Source of the DNA: Alteromonas naphthalenivorans
Lineage (GTDB): Bacteria; Pseudomonadota; Gammaproteobacteria; Enterobacterales; Alteromonadaceae
NCBI RefSeq assembly: GCF_000213655.1
Contig: NC_015554.1
Span: 4,278,001-4,342,000, forward strand
Direction of reading: 5' to 3'
Length of the DNA: 64,000 nucleotides
The position numbers and the translations under genes are program-made. Shown here piece by piece: positions 8,876 through 18,591 of the stretch. Position 1 is the first letter of the stretch, and each line of letters starts with the position of its first letter. A model generated the notes under the pieces. It had not been told where the DNA came from. It did not search any database and worked only from the letters and a program-made list of their open reading frames with translations.

Positions 8876-10792
8876 TTATTCACCAAAAAAAGGGTAACGT
8901 CCAAAGTGAGAAACTTGTTTCCCCCACTTAAGAATATTCTGTTCATTTTCGAAATCAGGCATTGGAAAATTTGCTATTCGCCACTTATCAATAGGATTCA
9001 GTATATGTAAGTTATTTAACCCAAAATCCCCACATATTTGAGCGTCTGAACGAACGTTATCACCTACGTGAATAAATGTTTTACCTGACTCATCAACTAA
9101 GCCTTTTACATACGTCCACATGGTTCCCGCATCTTTTCGCTTACGTAAATCGGAACTAACAAACAATTTAAATGATATTGTGATGCCTATTTTTCTTAAC
9201 ATTTTGGTTATCTGAGCTTTTGTATAGTAAATATCAGTTACAAACCAAATTTCCTTTCCCTTCTCGTGAAGGTTATGGAGGATCTTGACCATCTCATCTT
9301 TTGGCTTAGCCATAGACAAGTCAAAATAAAACTCTTTATCGGCCCACTCCTTTGTTGTGACTTTCGGTATTGACAAGGCTTCAGCCAACTTTTCATAAGT
9401 TTCATATATATCTACATCACCTTCGAAAGCACGCATTTTTCTACAAGCAAGTTCAGCATTGTTTCTTTGTGCGACAAAATCTTTCTCCGAAGAGAAATAG
9501 CTTAACTTTACTAGTTCTCTACCTAATTTAAACTTCGCATAATCGGGCTCAGTGTATTCTCGCCTCAGAACCGTATCGAAAATATCAAACGAAATAATAT
9601 CAAATGTATTTAAATCAGATAACACAGTTTCGAAGGGCTTATAATAACTCGATGAAATGTATGATTTGTCTGTAGTGAATTTACCTTGTGGCGGATAATA
9701 AAAAAACTGTTTAAAGCCCTGTTTCTCAGCTAACAAACCGATAGAACGTTCTAATGCATGTAACCAACTGCCATCGTTGGGCAGAGGCTCTTCGGGAAAA
9801 TCGGAGTACTCGAACTTCTCCTTCAATAACGGCGCAATAGCTTTTGGCCTAGCCCAAAACATTCCCCCTACAGGATAGTTTACGAAGTCGTCGCTTATAT
9901 CTAATCCCCATTTATCTACAAAGTCTTGTGAGATGCCCTTGTTACACGTCCAGTGATTAACCCAAGCAGGCATCATCCAGAATGAGGTAGGGTAATAGAT
10001 CCCTAACTCTTCTCTTTCGTCAAATAGTCGTAATATTGATTTTACGACGTGTTTATCTTTTAGTAGAAAGTTATTTTGATAATCGAACCACTGAGTTTGT
10101 TCTCTTCCACTATACAAAGATTTCTTTGAGTGCAAATGACACATCAAGTCATAATCGAGTAATTCATCGCTGAAATTTACAAGAAACGGTCCAAAGTTTC
10201 TTCCTCGGTTCTCACACAAAACCGCTTGGACTTTCTGAACATTTTTCAAACCATTAAAAGTTTTTAGCGCTTTATTCTTTATAGCATCGGTACCGGCAGT
10301 GATGAATACATCTACATTAGTGGGAAACCGCTGAACTGAAGCCGCAAACTTATCAACAAAGTCGGGATAAAATATATGTAAAACGATAGCAACTTTTTGT
10401 TGTTTCCAAGAAGAGGTTTCTTTTGCTACGAGATCTGTTGATGGGAACCAGCGATTCATTACTTTAGATGAAGCTCTATGTTCATGGCGGCCATGATACA
10501 TGAAGTGGGTTAGCGGCTCGATCCCAGCTAAGTATATGTCTTGGTTACATCGTAGATAATATTCCGTATCAAAATTAGGAGAAGGATTTACATTTGACGA
10601 TTTTGATTTTTCGCTGAAATCTTTAAAGGCTGCAAGTGCATGTGGAAAAGTACCATAGTGTTCTTGATACCACTCCACATCGAATAACCCCTCAGCGACG
10701 GCTCTTTTAAAAGCCTTTGCAACCTTTGGACGAGTTGTCATTTCAAATGATTGTTGAGCACGTCGTACAATATTTCTTAGTTTATTTCGCAT
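8876..10792 (-). CDS. RgpF-like (rhamnan synthesis F) protein fused to a HAD domain
   Basis: A two-domain protein. Residues about 125-375 resemble the rhamnan synthesis F family (PF05045): AIVLHIFYPDF, ENRGRNFGPF, HLHSKKS and a W/G-rich segment ending in VGGMFWARP, a family linked to rhamnose-rich glycan assembly. From about residue 395 to the end is a HAD-like domain with motif I FDIFDTVLRR, a T in FVTDIYYTK (motif II-like) and motif IV HVGDNVRSDAQ. All expected acidic residues are present, so phosphatase or phosphotransfer activity is plausible. A TTG start at 10804 is possible; the ATG at 10792, one base after the upstream stop, is better, giving 638 residues. HAD partners of polysaccharide enzymes are known, but this exact role is undetermined. 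Confidence 0.75.
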   Translation of the reverse strand: MRNKLRNIVRRAQQSFEMTTRPKVAKAFKRAVAEGLFDVEWYQEHYGTFPHALAAFKDFSEKSKSSNVNPSPNFDTEYYLRCNQDIYLAGIEPLTHFMYHGRHEHRASSKVMNRWFPSTDLVAKETSSWKQQKVAIVLHIFYPDFVDKFAASVQRFPTNVDVFITAGTDAIKNKALKTFNGLKNVQKVQAVLCENRGRNFGPFLVNFSDELLDYDLMCHLHSKKSLYSGREQTQWFDYQNNFLLKDKHVVKSILRLFDEREELGIYYPTSFWMMPAWVNHWTCNKGISQDFVDKWGLDISDDFVNYPVGGMFWARPKAIAPLLKEKFEYSDFPEEPLPNDGSWLHALERSIGLLAEKQGFKQFFYYPPQGKFTTDKSYISSSYYKPFETVLSDLNTFDIISFDIFDTVLRREYTEPDYAKFKLGRELVKLSYFSSEKDFVAQRNNAELACRKMRAFEGDVDIYETYEKLAEALSIPKVTTKEWADKEFYFDLSMAKPKDEMVKILHNLHEKGKEIWFVTDIYYTKAQITKMLRKIGITISFKLFVSSDLRKRKDAGTMWTYVKGLVDESGKTFIHVGDNVRSDAQICGDFGLNNLHILNPIDKWRIANFPMPDFENEQNILKWGKQVSHFGRYPFFGE

Positions 10793-10793
10793 T

Positions 10794-11837
10794 CTATAAC
10801 CCAAAGAAATCTAATGGATTCAAATTACCTTGCCCAGAGATTGCATCATCTAATTCAAACAACGGCCATGAGGCGCGAGGTAAAAGGTTACGTTGTGTAA
10901 CATGGGCGTTAAATATAGCTTCAACTTCTTCTATTGAATATTGAATGTTATTGACATGACAATCAAAAACGCACTCTAGTGCACCTGATAGCAACATCTC
11001 AAGATCTGTAAAATTCTCTTGTGTATATGTTCTTTTACCAAAACAAAAGTGATATTTATTACTATTTTTATCTAAGAGGATATCTACAAATTGACCATTG
11101 GGGGCCGTTAGAAGAGACTCAAGAAACATAGAGCGGTCTAGCATCATATACCCTCCCCCCATGTTCACATTTGTCTTGTATATATGATCTATGGAAACTG
11201 TATAACCATCGATATCTATTTCACCGGAAGCAGTAGTGATCATATAGACACCGTATATTTCACGCTTGGTTATCATGGCAAGAAGCTTTTGAATCGTACC
11301 CGAATAGCCAACATCGGTAACAACCGGCGTAATTTCTATGTCAGTGAAACCTATTGATGACAAATAGTTTTGATAAATGCTACGAGTTGTAGAAACAATA
11401 TCACTGATAACACTCTTTTTTTCTTTGAGGATTTTTACGACTTTCGGATAGTCTCGAGGCAGTTTAATCTTTGAGCTTTCATCATAACCTAATAATATCG
11501 CTTCAGTTTGCTCTGACGTGAACGCATATCGAGATTTAAAAAACTCGCCGAGCAAACCATCGAAACTATGCTTCACGCTTATTGACCAACTACGTTCGAT
11601 ATCTAGCGTTATTCTGAACATAAAGGTTCTAGAAGCATAAAGATAGTGTGAGGGTATACTATCGTTATTGAGTATATTGAAAGCTTGTTTGAGCGCATAG
11701 CCTTCTCTAGCCAAGTGAAACACTTTAGGCTCACCTGGTATAACGTTTAATTTTTTGATTAACTTTGATGTATAAACAGATAGGATAGGGCCCAGAAAAT
11801 TATACCCGAACTCTTTCAGTGACGTATTTTTAAGCAT
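10794..11837 (-). CDS. Polysaccharide-locus protein resembling the region that follows HAD domains in larger glycan proteins
   Basis: A 347-residue soluble protein, first gene of the operon. FGYNFLGPILSVYTSKLI near residue 10, VFHLAREGYALKQAF near 40 and HYLYASRTFMFR near 65 resemble, from memory, a conserved block located C-terminal to HAD domains in large surface-polysaccharide proteins, where the motif is usually F-L-x-R-D-G. Here it is a separate protein encoded just ahead of the RgpF-HAD gene, with one base between them. An in-frame stop at 11847-11849 fixes the start at ATG 11837, yet the only strong ribosome binding site is 29 bases upstream, before two overlapping mini-ORFs. The biochemical activity is unknown. 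Confidence 0.6.
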   Translation of the reverse strand: MLKNTSLKEFGYNFLGPILSVYTSKLIKKLNVIPGEPKVFHLAREGYALKQAFNILNNDSIPSHYLYASRTFMFRITLDIERSWSISVKHSFDGLLGEFFKSRYAFTSEQTEAILLGYDESSKIKLPRDYPKVVKILKEKKSVISDIVSTTRSIYQNYLSSIGFTDIEITPVVTDVGYSGTIQKLLAMITKREIYGVYMITTASGEIDIDGYTVSIDHIYKTNVNMGGGYMMLDRSMFLESLLTAPNGQFVDILLDKNSNKYHFCFGKRTYTQENFTDLEMLLSGALECVFDCHVNNIQYSIEEVEAIFNAHVTQRNLLPRASWPLFELDDAISGQGNLNPLDFFGL

Positions 11838-11873
11838 GCTGCGGATTCATCTCTTTGTCATTTCGCTTCCTTT
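11830..11873 (-). promoter_or_regulatory. Leader with two overlapping mini-ORFs before the polysaccharide operon
   Basis: A strong Shine-Dalgarno AAAGGAAG (11866-11873) precedes ATG 11861, which opens MTKR and stops at 11847. Its stop overlaps ATG 11850 in the ATGA arrangement; that frame reads MNPQHA and stops at 11830, seven bases inside the first structural gene. The structural ATG (11837) lies within the second mini-ORF. Termination-reinitiation coupling is the inferred role. Confidence 0.45.
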
Positions 11874-11970
11874 CACCCTTTATATATAAAAAAGAGCTTC
11901 AATATAATAACATTTTCGACAGTTATTCGTCTCTATCATTCCCTATTTAATAAAAGAAATGTGCCAAAAA

Positions 11971-12000
11971 CAAAAAACCCGGCCTAAGCCGGGTTTTTTA
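11971..12000 (-). terminator. Terminator of the alpha operon (after rplQ)
   Basis: CCCGGC pairs with GCCGGG around CTAA (11978-11993), flanked by an A-run and a T-run, so it can work on either strand. It lies 34 bases past the rplQ stop and separates the ribosomal block from the polysaccharide operon. Confidence 0.9.
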
Positions 12001-12033
12001 ATAATTCTGATAACTCAGAATTAAGAGTATTTA

Positions 12034-12435
12034 TTACTCTTCAGTTGCTTCTACTGCTTCTTCTTCAGCTTCAACAACTGGACGGTCTACTAGTTCAACG
12101 TATGCCATAGGGGCATTGTCGCCAGCACGGAGTCCGCATTTAAGAATGCGAGTGTATCCGCCTGGGCGAGCTTCGTAACGAGGACCAAGCTCGTTGAATA
12201 GTTTACCAACAACTTCTTTATCACCAGTGCGGGCGAAAGCTAAACGGCGGTTTGCAACGCTGTCTTGCTTAGCCATAGTGATAAGAGGCTCAATAACGCG
12301 ACGTAATTCTTTCGCTTTTGGTAACGTCGTTTTGATCACTTCGTGCTTGACCAAAGAGCCGGCCATGTTCTTGAACATAGCTTGACGATGGCTGCTGTTG
12401 CGATTCAACTGACGACCACTCTTACGATGGCGCAT
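12034..12435 (-). CDS. rplQ: 50S ribosomal protein L17
   Basis: A 133-residue L17, a large-subunit protein near the exit tunnel. The start [21 protein letters not shown] and the block [24 protein letters not shown] are diagnostic. The family core is about 120 residues; the extra acidic tail ([12 protein letters not shown]) is common in this lineage's L17. It is the last gene of the alpha operon, 41 bases after rpoA, and is followed by a strong terminator. Confidence 0.97.
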   Translation of the reverse strand: MRHRKSGRQLNRNSSHRQAMFKNMAGSLVKHEVIKTTLPKAKELRRVIEPLITMAKQDSVANRRLAFARTGDKEVVGKLFNELGPRYEARPGGYTRILKCGLRAGDNAPMAYVELVDRPVVEAEEEAVEATEE

Positions 12436-12476
12436 AGTTTTATCCTTCTCTACAAATCAGTTTATTAAAAACCTGA

Positions 12477-13463
12477 TTAATCTTTTTCAGCGATGCTCTC
12501 AGGCGGCCAGTTTTCTAGGCGCATACCTAGAGAAAGTCCACGAGATGCTAGAACATCTTTGATTTCAGTTAGCGATTTTTTACCAAGGTTTGGCGTTTTA
12601 AGTAGCTCAACCTCAGTACGCTGAACCAGGTCACCAATGTACTGGATAGCTTCTGCTTTTAAACAGTTAGCAGAACGTACAGTTAGCTCTAGGTCATCAA
12701 CTGGGCGAAGTAGAATCGGATCAAATTCCGGCTTCTCTTCTTTCGCTTCTGGCTCGGACACATCACGTAAATCTACGAATGCATCAAGCTGTTCAGCTAG
12801 GATAGTCGCAGAACGGCGGATCGCTTCTTCAGGATCTAAAGTACCGTTCGTTTCCATATCGATAATCAATTTGTCTAGGTCTGTGCGTTGTTCAACACGG
12901 GCAGACTCTACACTGTAAGCTATACGCTCAACTGGGCTGTATGAAGCATCAACTAATAAACGACCAATTGGACGATCATCTTCTTCAGAGGAGCGACGGG
13001 TAGAAGCTGGTACATAACCGCGACCCATTTCTACTTTAATGCGCATGCTGATTTCAGCTTCGCCAGTTAAAGTACAAACTAAGTGGTCAGGGTTAACAAT
13101 TTCTACGTCGCCATCATGCTGAATGTCACCAGCAACAACAGGGCCAGCGCCAGATTTCACTAGAGTTAGGGTTGCCTCAGTTTTACCTTCAAGGCGAACC
13201 GCTAAACCTTTAAGATTTAGCAAGATTTCAATTACGTCTTCTTGCACACCTTCTTTGGTGCTGTACTCGTGAAGAACGCCATCAATTTCTACTTCAGTAA
13301 CTGCGCATCCTGGCATGGATGACAACAAGATACGACGTAGGGCGTTACCTAGAGTGTGGCCAAAGCCGCGCTCTAGTGGTTCCAAAGTTACTTTGGCACG
13401 AGTAGGAGAAACGTTTTCGATCTCAACTAATCTCGGTTTAAGGAATTCAGTCACAGAACCCAC
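12477..13463 (-). CDS. rpoA: RNA polymerase alpha subunit
   Basis: A 328-residue alpha subunit (E. coli 329). Residues 1-235 form the dimerising N-terminal domain ([19 protein letters not shown]), then a linker, then the C-terminal domain (about 250-328) with [15 protein letters not shown] and [16 protein letters not shown], which binds UP elements and activators. It assembles the core polymerase with beta and beta-prime. It lies between rpsD and rplQ in the usual alpha-operon order and should be co-regulated with them by S4 through the leader before rpsM. Confidence 0.98.
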   Translation of the reverse strand: MGSVTEFLKPRLVEIENVSPTRAKVTLEPLERGFGHTLGNALRRILLSSMPGCAVTEVEIDGVLHEYSTKEGVQEDVIEILLNLKGLAVRLEGKTEATLTLVKSGAGPVVAGDIQHDGDVEIVNPDHLVCTLTGEAEISMRIKVEMGRGYVPASTRRSSEEDDRPIGRLLVDASYSPVERIAYSVESARVEQRTDLDKLIIDMETNGTLDPEEAIRRSATILAEQLDAFVDLRDVSEPEAKEEKPEFDPILLRPVDDLELTVRSANCLKAEAIQYIGDLVQRTEVELLKTPNLGKKSLTEIKDVLASRGLSLGMRLENWPPESIAEKD

Positions 13464-13485
13464 AATGCTTCCTCTTTAGTTAGCT

Positions 13486-14106
13486 TTACTTAGAGTAAAG
13501 TTCAACGATCAACTGTTCGTTAATTTCCGCAGACAAATCAGTTCTTTCTGGTAGGCGCTTAAAAGTACCTTCCATTTTAGTGCTGTCTACTTCAATCCAA
13601 GTTGGCTTCTCGCGTTGGTCAGCCAGTTCCAAAGCAGCTACGATACGAGCTTGCTTCTTAGCTTTTTCACGAACAGAAACCACGTCTTCGGCAGAAACGT
13701 TGAATGATGGAATGTTCACAACTTGACCATTTACCATGATCGCCTTGTGGCTAACTAGCTGACGTGCTTCTGCACGTGTGCTAGCAAATCCCATACGATA
13801 AACTACGTTATCAAGACGCTTTTCTAAAAGTTGTAACAAGTTTTCACCTGTGTTCCCTTTTAGACGTGCAGCTTCTTTATAGTAGTTACGGAATTGCTTT
13901 TCAAGAACGCCATACATACGACGAACTTTTTGTTTTTCACGCAGCTGAACACCGTAGTCAGACAAACGGCCACGACGGGCTCCATGCTGACCAGGCGCTG
14001 TATCGATTTTACATTTAGAATCGATTGCGCGAACGCCGCTCTTAAGGAACAAATCAGTTCCTTCGCGACGGCTAAGTTTGAGTTTTGGACCCAAATATCT
14101 TGCCAT
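13486..14106 (-). CDS. rpsD: 30S ribosomal protein S4
   Basis: A 206-residue S4, the same length as in E. coli. [23 protein letters not shown] and the S4 RNA-binding domain [24 protein letters not shown] near residues 93-116 are diagnostic. S4 nucleates assembly of the 30S body. In E. coli it also represses its own operon by binding the pseudoknot before rpsM; a matching leader is present here at 14885-14962. It lies 24 bases downstream of rpsK. Confidence 0.98.
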   Translation of the reverse strand: MARYLGPKLKLSRREGTDLFLKSGVRAIDSKCKIDTAPGQHGARRGRLSDYGVQLREKQKVRRMYGVLEKQFRNYYKEAARLKGNTGENLLQLLEKRLDNVVYRMGFASTRAEARQLVSHKAIMVNGQVVNIPSFNVSAEDVVSVREKAKKQARIVAALELADQREKPTWIEVDSTKMEGTFKRLPERTDLSAEINEQLIVELYSK

Positions 14107-14130
14107 GATCTTTCTCCAACTGTCCGTCGA

Positions 14131-14523
14131 TTAAACGCGACGTTTTTTCGGTGGACGACAACCGTTGTGAGGAATTGGTGTCACATCGGTAATATTTGTG
14201 ATCTTATAACCAGTAGCGTTAAGAGCACGGATCGCAGACTCACGGCCTGGACCTGGACCTTTTACAAACACTTCTAGGTTTTTAAGACCGTATTCTTGTG
14301 CAGCAACACCTGCACGCTCTGCAGCAACCTGTGCAGCAAATGGGGTAGATTTACGTGAACCACGGAAACCTGAACCACCAGATGTCGCCCATGCTAATGC
14401 ATTGCCTTGACGGTCTGTAATAGTCACAATTGTGTTGTTGAAAGACGCATGGATATGAGCCATACCGTCTGCAACCTGACGTTTAGCGCGCTTACGCGTA
14501 CTACGAGCTGGTGCTTTAGCCAT
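14131..14523 (-). CDS. rpsK: 30S ribosomal protein S11
   Basis: A 130-residue S11 (E. coli 129). [23 protein letters not shown] and the C-terminal [17 protein letters not shown] are family signatures. It is a platform protein of the 30S subunit, close to the E site and the Shine-Dalgarno helix. It follows rpsM after 14 bases in the alpha operon. Confidence 0.98.
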   Translation of the reverse strand: MAKAPARSTRKRAKRQVADGMAHIHASFNNTIVTITDRQGNALAWATSGGSGFRGSRKSTPFAAQVAAERAGVAAQEYGLKNLEVFVKGPGPGRESAIRALNATGYKITNITDVTPIPHNGCRPPKKRRV

Positions 14524-14537
14524 AACTTATTCCCCGT

Positions 14538-14894
14538 TTACTTCTTAATTGGCTTACGAGGACCTTTACGGGTACGCGCATTTGTTTTAGTGCGCTGACC
14601 ACGTAGAGGCAAGCTACGACGGTGGCGAATACCACGGAAGCAACCCAGGTCCATCAAACGTTTGATGCTCATAGAGACTTCACGGCGTAAATCACCTTCA
14701 ACGGTAAATTTAGCCACTTCGTCACGAAGCTTATCAATAGTCGCTTCGTCTAGCTCTTTGATCTTTGTATCTTCTGCAACACCAGCACCTACACAAATGC
14801 TTTTAGCACGTGTAGGACCAACGCCATAGATCGCTTGGATAGCGATTACAGCATGCTTGTGCTCAGGAATGTTAATGCCAGCGATACGGGCCAT
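14538..14894 (-). CDS. rpsM: 30S ribosomal protein S13
   Basis: A 118-residue S13 from ATG 14894, exactly the E. coli length; the frame could open nine bases earlier at 14903 but that start overlaps the ribosome binding site GAGGAG (8 bases before 14894). [19 protein letters not shown] and [22 protein letters not shown] are diagnostic. S13 bridges the subunits at the 30S head and touches P-site tRNA. It is the first gene of the alpha operon and its translation start is embedded in the S4-binding leader. Confidence 0.97.
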   Translation of the reverse strand: MARIAGINIPEHKHAVIAIQAIYGVGPTRAKSICVGAGVAEDTKIKELDEATIDKLRDEVAKFTVEGDLRREVSMSIKRLMDLGCFRGIRHRRSLPLRGQRTKTNARTRKGPRKPIKK

Positions 14895-14962
14895 TAACAG
14901 CACTCCTCTAATTTATTGTTGACGACCTAAAAAGCCCGATAGGATACTTACCCGTCAACTAA
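14885..14962 (-). promoter_or_regulatory. Alpha-operon leader, S4-binding pseudoknot (Alpha_RBS type)
   Basis: The mRNA before rpsM carries a stem GTTGACG (14959-14953) / CGTCAAC (14924-14918) enclosing AAGTATCCTATCGGGC and CTTTTTAGG, then the GAGGAG ribosome binding site and the ATG. The core matches my memory of the E. coli alpha leader (GAGTATCCTGAAAACGGGCTTTT) in order and spacing. In E. coli S4 binds this pseudoknot and traps the 30S subunit, repressing rpsM-rpsK-rpsD-rpoA. Conservation here supports the same feedback. Confidence 0.75.
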
Positions 14963-15068
14963 ATTGCAAATATTTAGGTTCTGAACACTTTAAACAAAAC
15001 CAGCAGAACCTGATAAGTATAAGTCAGGCCCTGCTTATTGGCTTTGCGAGTATTCAGTACCGCGTAGA

Positions 15069-15182
15069 TTAACCTTGCCTTTGCTTATGCTTCGGCTCTG
15101 TACAAATTACGCGCACAACACCGTTGCGTTTGATAACTTTACAGTTACGGCAAATCTTTTTAACTGATGCACGAACTTTCAT
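15069..15182 (-). CDS. rpmJ: 50S ribosomal protein L36
   Basis: A 37-residue L36 read directly from the minus strand. It opens [19 protein letters not shown] and ends [11 protein letters not shown]. Cysteines 11, 14 and 27 with histidine 32 form the zinc-binding site, so this is the zinc-containing form. It is the last gene of the spc operon, 37 bases after secY, as in E. coli. A further 174 bases, including the S4 leader, separate it from rpsM. Confidence 0.97.
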   Translation of the reverse strand: MKVRASVKKICRNCKVIKRNGVVRVICTEPKHKQRQG

Positions 15183-15219
15183 TACATCACTCCCCTATCT
15201 TATAAATTAAGGGGCTAAC

Positions 15220-16539
15220 TTAACGGCCGTAGCCTTTAAGATTAGCTTTCTTCAGAACAGACTCATATTGACTACTCATCAAATGTGTCTGCACCTGTGC
15301 CATAAAGTCCATGATAACCACCACAATAATTAGAAGCGACGTACCACCGAAGTAGAACGGAACATTCCAGGCAATTAGCATGAATTCAGGCACCAAACAA
15401 ATAAAGGTTATGTACAGCGCGCCTGCCAGAGTCAGACGAGTCATTACCTTATCGATATAACGTGATGTTTGTTCACCAGGACGGATACCTGGTACAAACG
15501 CACCAGACTTCTTCAAGTTATCCGCTGTTTCACGCGGGTTGAAAACCAACGCCGTGTAGAAGAAGCAGAAGAAGATTATCGCTGTTGCGTATAACATCAC
15601 ATACAGGGGCTGACCTGGAGATAGCATAAGTGCTACGTCCTGCAACCACGCCGTAGATTCATTCTGTCCGAACCATCCTGCGATAGTACCCGGAAACAAA
15701 ATGATGCTGGAAGCAAAGATGGGTGGAATTACACCAGCCATGTTGACTTTCAGTGGTAAATGCGTGCTTTGCGCGGCAAAAACCTGACGGCCTTGCTGAC
15801 GCTTTGCGTAGTTTACCACAATTCTGCGCTGTCCGCGCTCTACAAATACCACAAGGTATGTAAGCGCAATAACAATCACAGCCATCAACAACAAGAACAA
15901 CAAGTTAATGTCGCCTTGTCTTGCTTGTTCTGCCGTCTGACCTATCGCTGTTGGTAGACCGGCAACAATACCAGCAAATATCAATATAGAAATACCGTTA
16001 CCGATACCTCGTTCAGTAATTTGCTCACCTAACCACATTAGGAACATCGTTCCTGTGACTAAGCTCACTACTGCCGTAAAGTAGAATCCGAAGCCAGGGT
16101 TCAATACCAGTCCATTAATTAGGTTAGGCAGACCCGTCGATATTCCAATTGATTGGAAGATAGCCAATACCAACGTTAAATAACGTGTGTACTGACTAAT
16201 TTTACGACGACCTGCTTCGCCTTCTTTTTTAAGCTCTATCATCGGTGGATGAACCACCGAGAGCAACTGCATAATAATTGATGCAGTAATGTATGGCATG
16301 ATGCCCAAAGCCAGAACGGATGCACGCTCAAGCGCACCACCGGAGAACATGTTAAACATTTCTACAATGGTACCTTTCTGTTGCTCGAACAAGTCAGCAA
16401 GTACAGCTGGATCGATGCCCGGAATAGGAACATAAGAACCTAATCTGAATACAACAATCGCACCGAGTACGAACAACAATCTTGCTTTAAGCTCACTCAA
16501 GCCGCTTTTCGCGCCTGAATCCAATCCTGGTTTAGCCAT
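15220..16539 (-). CDS. secY: Preprotein translocase subunit SecY
   Basis: A 439-residue ten-helix inner-membrane channel (E. coli 443). [14 protein letters not shown], the plug/TM2 region [30 protein letters not shown], and [22 protein letters not shown] are diagnostic; the latter includes loop residues that contact SecA and the ribosome. It forms the Sec channel with SecE and SecG and inserts or exports the many signal-peptide proteins in this window. It starts 5 bases after rplO. Confidence 0.98.
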   Translation of the reverse strand: MAKPGLDSGAKSGLSELKARLLFVLGAIVVFRLGSYVPIPGIDPAVLADLFEQQKGTIVEMFNMFSGGALERASVLALGIMPYITASIIMQLLSVVHPPMIELKKEGEAGRRKISQYTRYLTLVLAIFQSIGISTGLPNLINGLVLNPGFGFYFTAVVSLVTGTMFLMWLGEQITERGIGNGISILIFAGIVAGLPTAIGQTAEQARQGDINLLFLLLMAVIVIALTYLVVFVERGQRRIVVNYAKRQQGRQVFAAQSTHLPLKVNMAGVIPPIFASSIILFPGTIAGWFGQNESTAWLQDVALMLSPGQPLYVMLYATAIIFFCFFYTALVFNPRETADNLKKSGAFVPGIRPGEQTSRYIDKVMTRLTLAGALYITFICLVPEFMLIAWNVPFYFGGTSLLIIVVVIMDFMAQVQTHLMSSQYESVLKKANLKGYGR

Positions 16540-16544
16540 CTAGC

Positions 16545-16979
16545 TTATTCCTCTACTTTACCGCCAGCAGCTTCAATCGCTTCTTTAGCGCCTTTAGTAA
16601 CCTTTAAACCGCTTACTGTAACAGCGCGTGATACTTCACCGCTCTTGATAACTTTAACGAACTGAATCTCTTTTTTCACAAGACCAGCTGCTTTTAAAGT
16701 TTCTAGAGATGCTGTATCACCATCAACCTTTGCGATTTCTGCAAGAGTTACTTCGTCAGTAACGAAGCTCTTACGTGATGTGAAACCGAATTTAGGAAGA
16801 CGACGCTGAAGTGGCATCTGACCACCTTCAAATCCTGGCTTAACACGGCCACCTGAACGGCTTTTTTGACCTTTGTGACCTGCGCCACCTGTTTTACCTA
16901 GACCTGAACCGATACCACGACCAGTACGCTTACCAGAATGTTTAGCTCCTGGAGCAGGAGCAATAGTATTTAAACGCAT
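16545..16979 (-). CDS. rplO: 50S ribosomal protein L15
   Basis: A 144-residue L15, equal to E. coli. The glycine/lysine-rich N-terminal extension ([20 protein letters not shown]) that threads into 23S rRNA and the [17 protein letters not shown] block identify it. Its ribosome binding site GGAG overlaps the last codons of rpmD, so the genes are closely coupled. Confidence 0.98.
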   Translation of the reverse strand: MRLNTIAPAPGAKHSGKRTGRGIGSGLGKTGGAGHKGQKSRSGGRVKPGFEGGQMPLQRRLPKFGFTSRKSFVTDEVTLAEIAKVDGDTASLETLKAAGLVKKEIQFVKVIKSGEVSRAVTVSGLKVTKGAKEAIEAAGGKVEE

Positions 16980-16982
16980 AAC

Positions 16983-17162
16983 TTACTCCTCGACTATTTC
17001 GACCATGTAATTAACACGGTGAATCATGCCGCGTACACTTGGCGTATCTTCCAGTTCACGAACATGGTTGATTTTACGAAGGCCTAAACCTTTAAGCGTA
17101 GCTCTGTGCTTTGGCAGACGGCCAATCGCACTTTTAGTTTGCTTTACTTTAATCGTTGCCAT
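16983..17162 (-). CDS. rpmD: 50S ribosomal protein L30
   Basis: A 59-residue L30 that I translated from the minus strand (ATG at 17162, TAA at 16983). It begins [20 protein letters not shown] and contains [18 protein letters not shown] and [15 protein letters not shown], which are the L30 signature. E. coli L30 is 59 residues. It is placed between rpsE and rplO, 6 bases after rpsE, in the normal spc order. Confidence 0.97.
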   Translation of the reverse strand: MATIKVKQTKSAIGRLPKHRATLKGLGLRKINHVRELEDTPSVRGMIHRVNYMVEIVEE

Positions 17163-17168
17163 GTCTGA

Positions 17169-17669
17169 TTACCCCAAAATTTCTGATACAGACAATCCAC
17201 GTTTCGCAGCAACTTTCGCTGGAGAATTCATCTCTGTCAGCGCGTTGATTGTTGCACGAACAACGTTGATTGGGTTCGTAGAACCGTAACATTTTGAAAG
17301 TACGTTCTGTACACCAGCTACTTCAAGTACTGCACGCATTGCACCGCCGGCGATGATACCGGTACCTTCTGATGCTGGTTGCATGTAGACTTTAGAGCCA
17401 GAGTGACGACCTTTAATTGGGTGCTGTAACGTGTGGCCGTTAAGGTCAACGTCAACCATGTTGCGACGTGCCTTTTCCATAGCTTTCTGGATTGCAGCAG
17501 GCACTTCACGTGCTTTACCATAACCGAAACCTACGCGACCATTACCGTCACCCACTACTGTCAATGCAGTAAAACTAAAGATACGACCACCTTTAACCAC
17601 TTTAGATACGCGGTTAACAGCAATCAATTTCTCTAATAGTTCACCGTTCTGAACTTCTTGTTTAGCCAT
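17169..17669 (-). CDS. rpsE: 30S ribosomal protein S5
   Basis: A 166-residue S5 (E. coli 167). The N-terminal double-stranded RNA-binding domain reads [30 protein letters not shown]; the C-terminal domain has [24 protein letters not shown]5 affects decoding accuracy and mRNA unwinding, and loop residues of this first domain are the known sites of spectinomycin resistance. It is 9 bases after rplR. Confidence 0.98.
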   Translation of the reverse strand: MAKQEVQNGELLEKLIAVNRVSKVVKGGRIFSFTALTVVGDGNGRVGFGYGKAREVPAAIQKAMEKARRNMVDVDLNGHTLQHPIKGRHSGSKVYMQPASEGTGIIAGGAMRAVLEVAGVQNVLSKCYGSTNPINVVRATINALTEMNSPAKVAAKRGLSVSEILG

Positions 17670-17678
17670 TATAAACTC

Positions 17679-18032
17679 CTAGAACTGAAGGCCAGCTTCG
17701 CGAGCTGCATCAGCTAATGCCTTAACGCGACCGTGGTATTTAAAACCACTACGATCGAAAGCCACTTTTTCAATGCCTTTCTCTTTAGCGCGTTCTGCAA
17801 TTGCTTTACCGACTATCGCCGCTGCTTCAGCGTTACCTGTTGACTTAAGATCTTTTGCAAGTTCTTTATCTACAGTAGAAGCCGCTGCTAATACTTCAGA
17901 ACCGCTAGGAGCGATTAACTGAGCATAGATGTGGCGAGGTGTACGGTTAATTACCAAGCGATGCGCGGCCAGTTCACGAATTTTTGCTCGTGCGCGTGTA
18001 GCGCGACGAATGCGAGCTGTTTTCTTATCCAT
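17679..18032 (-). CDS. rplR: 50S ribosomal protein L18
   Basis: A 117-residue L18 from ATG 18032, matching the E. coli length; a 121-codon frame opens at 18044, but AGGTGG lies 8 bases before 18032 and [20 protein letters not shown] is the conserved start. L18 binds 5S rRNA with L5 and L25. The tail [25 protein letters not shown] is diagnostic. It follows rplF after 12 bases. Confidence 0.97.
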   Translation of the reverse strand: MDKKTARIRRATRARAKIRELAAHRLVINRTPRHIYAQLIAPSGSEVLAAASTVDKELAKDLKSTGNAEAAAIVGKAIAERAKEKGIEKVAFDRSGFKYHGRVKALADAAREAGLQF

Positions 18033-18044
18033 CGTATCACCCAC

Positions 18045-18578
18045 CTACTTTTTCTTAGCTTCTTTACGACGTACATGTTCGTCAGCGTAACGTACACCTT
18101 TGCCTTTGTAAGGCTCTGGTGGACGGTAAGCGCGAATGTTCGCCGCAACCTGTCCTACAACCTGCTTATCGGCGCCTTTCACGACGATTTCAGTTTGCGT
18201 AGGCGTTTCAACGGTAATGCCTTCAGGCATCTCGTATACTACTGGGTGAGAGAAACCAAGCGTCAGGTTTAGTTTGCTACCTTGTGCTTGCGCACGGTAA
18301 CCAACACCATTTAACTGAAGCTTTTTCTCAAAACCTTGTGAAACACCTTGAACCATTGCGTTAAGAAGAGAGCGTACAGTACCAGCCTGTGCCCAAGCGT
18401 CAGCGAAACCTTCGCGAGGAAGTGCTTTCAATTGGTTCTCTTCTTGTACAACTTCTACAGCGTCGTTAAAAACGCGGGTCAAAGTGCCTTTACTACCTTT
18501 TGCGGTAATTTCTTGGCCAGCGATAGAAATATCTACACCTGAAACCAAGTCTACTGGGGCTTTTGCTACTCGTGACAT
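18045..18578 (-). CDS. rplF: 50S ribosomal protein L6
   Basis: A 177-residue L6, the E. coli length. Two repeated L6 domains are visible; the second contains [12 protein letters not shown] and the tail [24 protein letters not shown]6 lies near the GTPase-associated centre at the base of the L7/L12 stalk. It follows rpsH after 13 bases. Confidence 0.98.
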   Translation of the reverse strand: MSRVAKAPVDLVSGVDISIAGQEITAKGSKGTLTRVFNDAVEVVQEENQLKALPREGFADAWAQAGTVRSLLNAMVQGVSQGFEKKLQLNGVGYRAQAQGSKLNLTLGFSHPVVYEMPEGITVETPTQTEIVVKGADKQVVGQVAANIRAYRPPEPYKGKGVRYADEHVRRKEAKKK

Positions 18579-18591
18579 TTCAACTCCTCCG

